From assembly GCF_029433295.1 (NCBI RefSeq), contig NZ_JAQTHV010000004.1, positions 62,001 to 126,000 on the forward strand: a stretch of DNA of 64,000 nt. Direction: 5' to 3'. Each line of letters begins with the position of its first letter. The first letter of the stretch is position 1. Below the pieces are notes generated by a model. That model ran no database searches. It had not been told where the DNA came from and saw only the letters and a list, made by a program, of their open reading frames with translations. The position numbers were made by a program, and so were the translations under genes. This document shows, piece by piece, positions 63,212-64,000 of the stretch. Source of the stretch: Bifidobacterium sp. ESL0784. GTDB taxonomy: Bacteria; Actinomycetota; Actinomycetes; Actinomycetales; Bifidobacteriaceae.

Positions 63212-63252
63212 GCAATCCGACCGATGCTTGTATTGGGCATCGGTCGGATTGC
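63212..63252 (+). terminator. Hairpin between binding protein and permease genes
   Basis: GCAATCCGACCGATGC and GCATCGGTCGGATTGC form a perfect 16-bp stem with a 9-base loop. No T-run follows, so it may protect the abundant binding-protein mRNA or attenuate expression of the permease. Confidence 0.65.
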
Positions 63253-63366
63253 TGTATCGGTATTCCGAAGTCGACGGTTACCGGCGGACGGTGGTCGACA
63301 ACGACAAAATCGCCATTGGTTCGCCGGTCGGAATGGCTTTCGAGTTTTTAGAATATGAGACAACCG

Positions 63367-63401
63367 TACGTTTATGCGTAGTATCGTATATTATACATAT
63401 A
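63367..63401 (+). promoter_or_regulatory. Candidate operator of the amino-acid transporter, copy 2
   Basis: TACGTTTATGCGTA (63367) and TATATTATACATATA (63387) repeat the two elements found before the binding-protein gene; the first is roughly inverted relative to that copy. Confidence 0.35.
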
Positions 63402-63478
63402 GGTTTGTTGACGTTCTGTAGTGGTAGTTGATGTCGGTTTGCCGGTGAAAAGGCAGTTACGGGAGAGGTGGAAACGTT

Positions 63479-64000
63479 ATGGCACATAAGAATGAATCGG
63501 ATGGGCTGGATATTCCCAATCGGATCCATGCAAAGCCGGTGCATCGTCCCGGTTCGTTGATTGCAGGTATCATCGTCGCTTTCTTCGCGGTGATGCTCGT
63601 GCACGGCATGGTGACGAACGGCAACTTCGAATGGCCGATTGTCTGGAAATACCTGTTCAACGAGCATGTGCTCAACGGCATCGGCTGGACACTTGTGCTC
63701 ACGGTGACCTCCATGCTTATCGCCATCGTGCTGGCCGTGCTGCTGGCGGTTATGCGCAAATCGGTCAATCCGGTGCTGCGCGGGGTCAGCTGGTTCTGGA
63801 TCTGGTTCTTCCGTGGCACGCCTATTTATACGCAGCTGGTGTTCTGGGGGCTCTTATCGGTGCTGATTCCCACGATTACGCTGGGAATTCCCTTCACCCA
63901 TCTCAACCTCTTGTCGATGAAAACCGAAACGCTCAACAAACTCATTTCCCCGGGGTTCCTGGCCGCGATGCTCGGCCTGGCATTGAACGAATCCGCTTAT
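63479..64000 (+). CDS. Amino-acid ABC transporter permease (3' end outside window)
   Basis: The frame is open to the window edge; 174 residues are visible from an ATG preceded by GGGAGAGG. After a hydrophilic N-terminus comes a first membrane segment (GSLIAGIIVAFFAVMLVHGM). LLNEHVLNGIGWTLVLTV-like sequence follows (here YLFNEHVLNGIGWTLVLTVT), then the start of the permease domain of HisM/GlnP-type importers, FFRGTPIYTQLVFWG (the conserved RGTP motif). A segment of about 35 residues after that (LLSVLIPTITLGIPFTHLNLL) continues the membrane part. It belongs with the binding protein upstream; an ATPase gene probably follows outside the window. Confidence 0.92.
   Translation, partial: MAHKNESDGLDIPNRIHAKPVHRPGSLIAGIIVAFFAVMLVHGMVTNGNFEWPIVWKYLFNEHVLNGIGWTLVLTVTSMLIAIVLAVLLAVMRKSVNPVLRGVSWFWIWFFRGTPIYTQLVFWGLLSVLIPTITLGIPFTHLNLLSMKTETLNKLISPGFLAAMLGLALNESAY

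Overview
The window reads as a chromosomal segment of a high-GC actinobacterium, most likely a Bifidobacterium or close relative. This is inferred from several things: the actinobacterial type of DapD, a prfB without the programmed frameshift, FtsE with a long C-terminal tail next to FtsX and a CHAP hydrolase, the gene order rpmE-prfA-prmC-tsaC-wecA, a ROK regulator divergent from xylulokinase, and a lone citrate synthase. No database search was possible, so names rest on motifs and remembered families.

Layout. 1-9.6 kb: the 3' end of a DEAD-box RNA helicase with an Arg/Gly-rich tail, a UvrA paralogue lacking the UvrB-binding region, an MsrA-MsrB fusion on the minus strand, and a very large SWIM-SNF2 helicase. 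9.7-19.7 kb: an accessory region that becomes conspicuously AT-rich from about 10.6 kb. It holds a membrane-anchored Mrr-like nuclease, a convergent pair (sce7726-like nuclease-fold protein and beta-family protein), and a tightly coupled four-gene operon at 12608-18546. The operon encodes a small N6-adenine methylase-like subunit, an Eco57I-like methylase, a GIY-YIG/helicase fusion and a Shedu (DUF4263)-like nuclease. An AT-rich membrane protein follows; its GC-rich paralogue lies beyond the next gene. I see no integrase, transposase or CRISPR array.

19.8-33.7 kb: a redox and carbohydrate section. It has a zinc alcohol dehydrogenase, three separate flavodoxin-fold FMN/NAD(P)H reductases, a CapA-like protein, a possible ATP-grasp protein, a succinate-semialdehyde-type dehydrogenase, a sugar acetyltransferase, XylB with a divergent ROK regulator, and an ECF S component. 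33.8-47.5 kb: a tRNA with anticodon CAT, then housekeeping genes for translation (rpmE, prfA, prmC, tsaC, proS), envelope sugar transfer (WecA-like), GMP synthesis (guaB), RNA decay (orn), a Pif1-like helicase and a hydroxyacyl-CoA dehydrogenase.

47.5-64 kb: an SSB-like protein, an M13 peptidase, an HdeD-like membrane protein with a long Asn/Gln/Gly/Tyr-rich N-terminus, map, gltA, dapD, prfB, ftsEX with a CHAP-domain hydrolase (a likely division-hydrolase module), smpB, and the start of an amino-acid ABC importer. Many genes are insulated by strong hairpins, and several starts look leaderless (-10 box 6-8 nt before the start codon, no ribosome binding site).

The most interesting region is the AT-rich island. 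It has two methylase-fold subunits with complementary motif loss, a nuclease-helicase fusion and a Shedu-like fourth gene in one translationally coupled operon, beside a divergent sce7726/beta pair. Together they look like a poorly described anti-phage or restriction-modification system.
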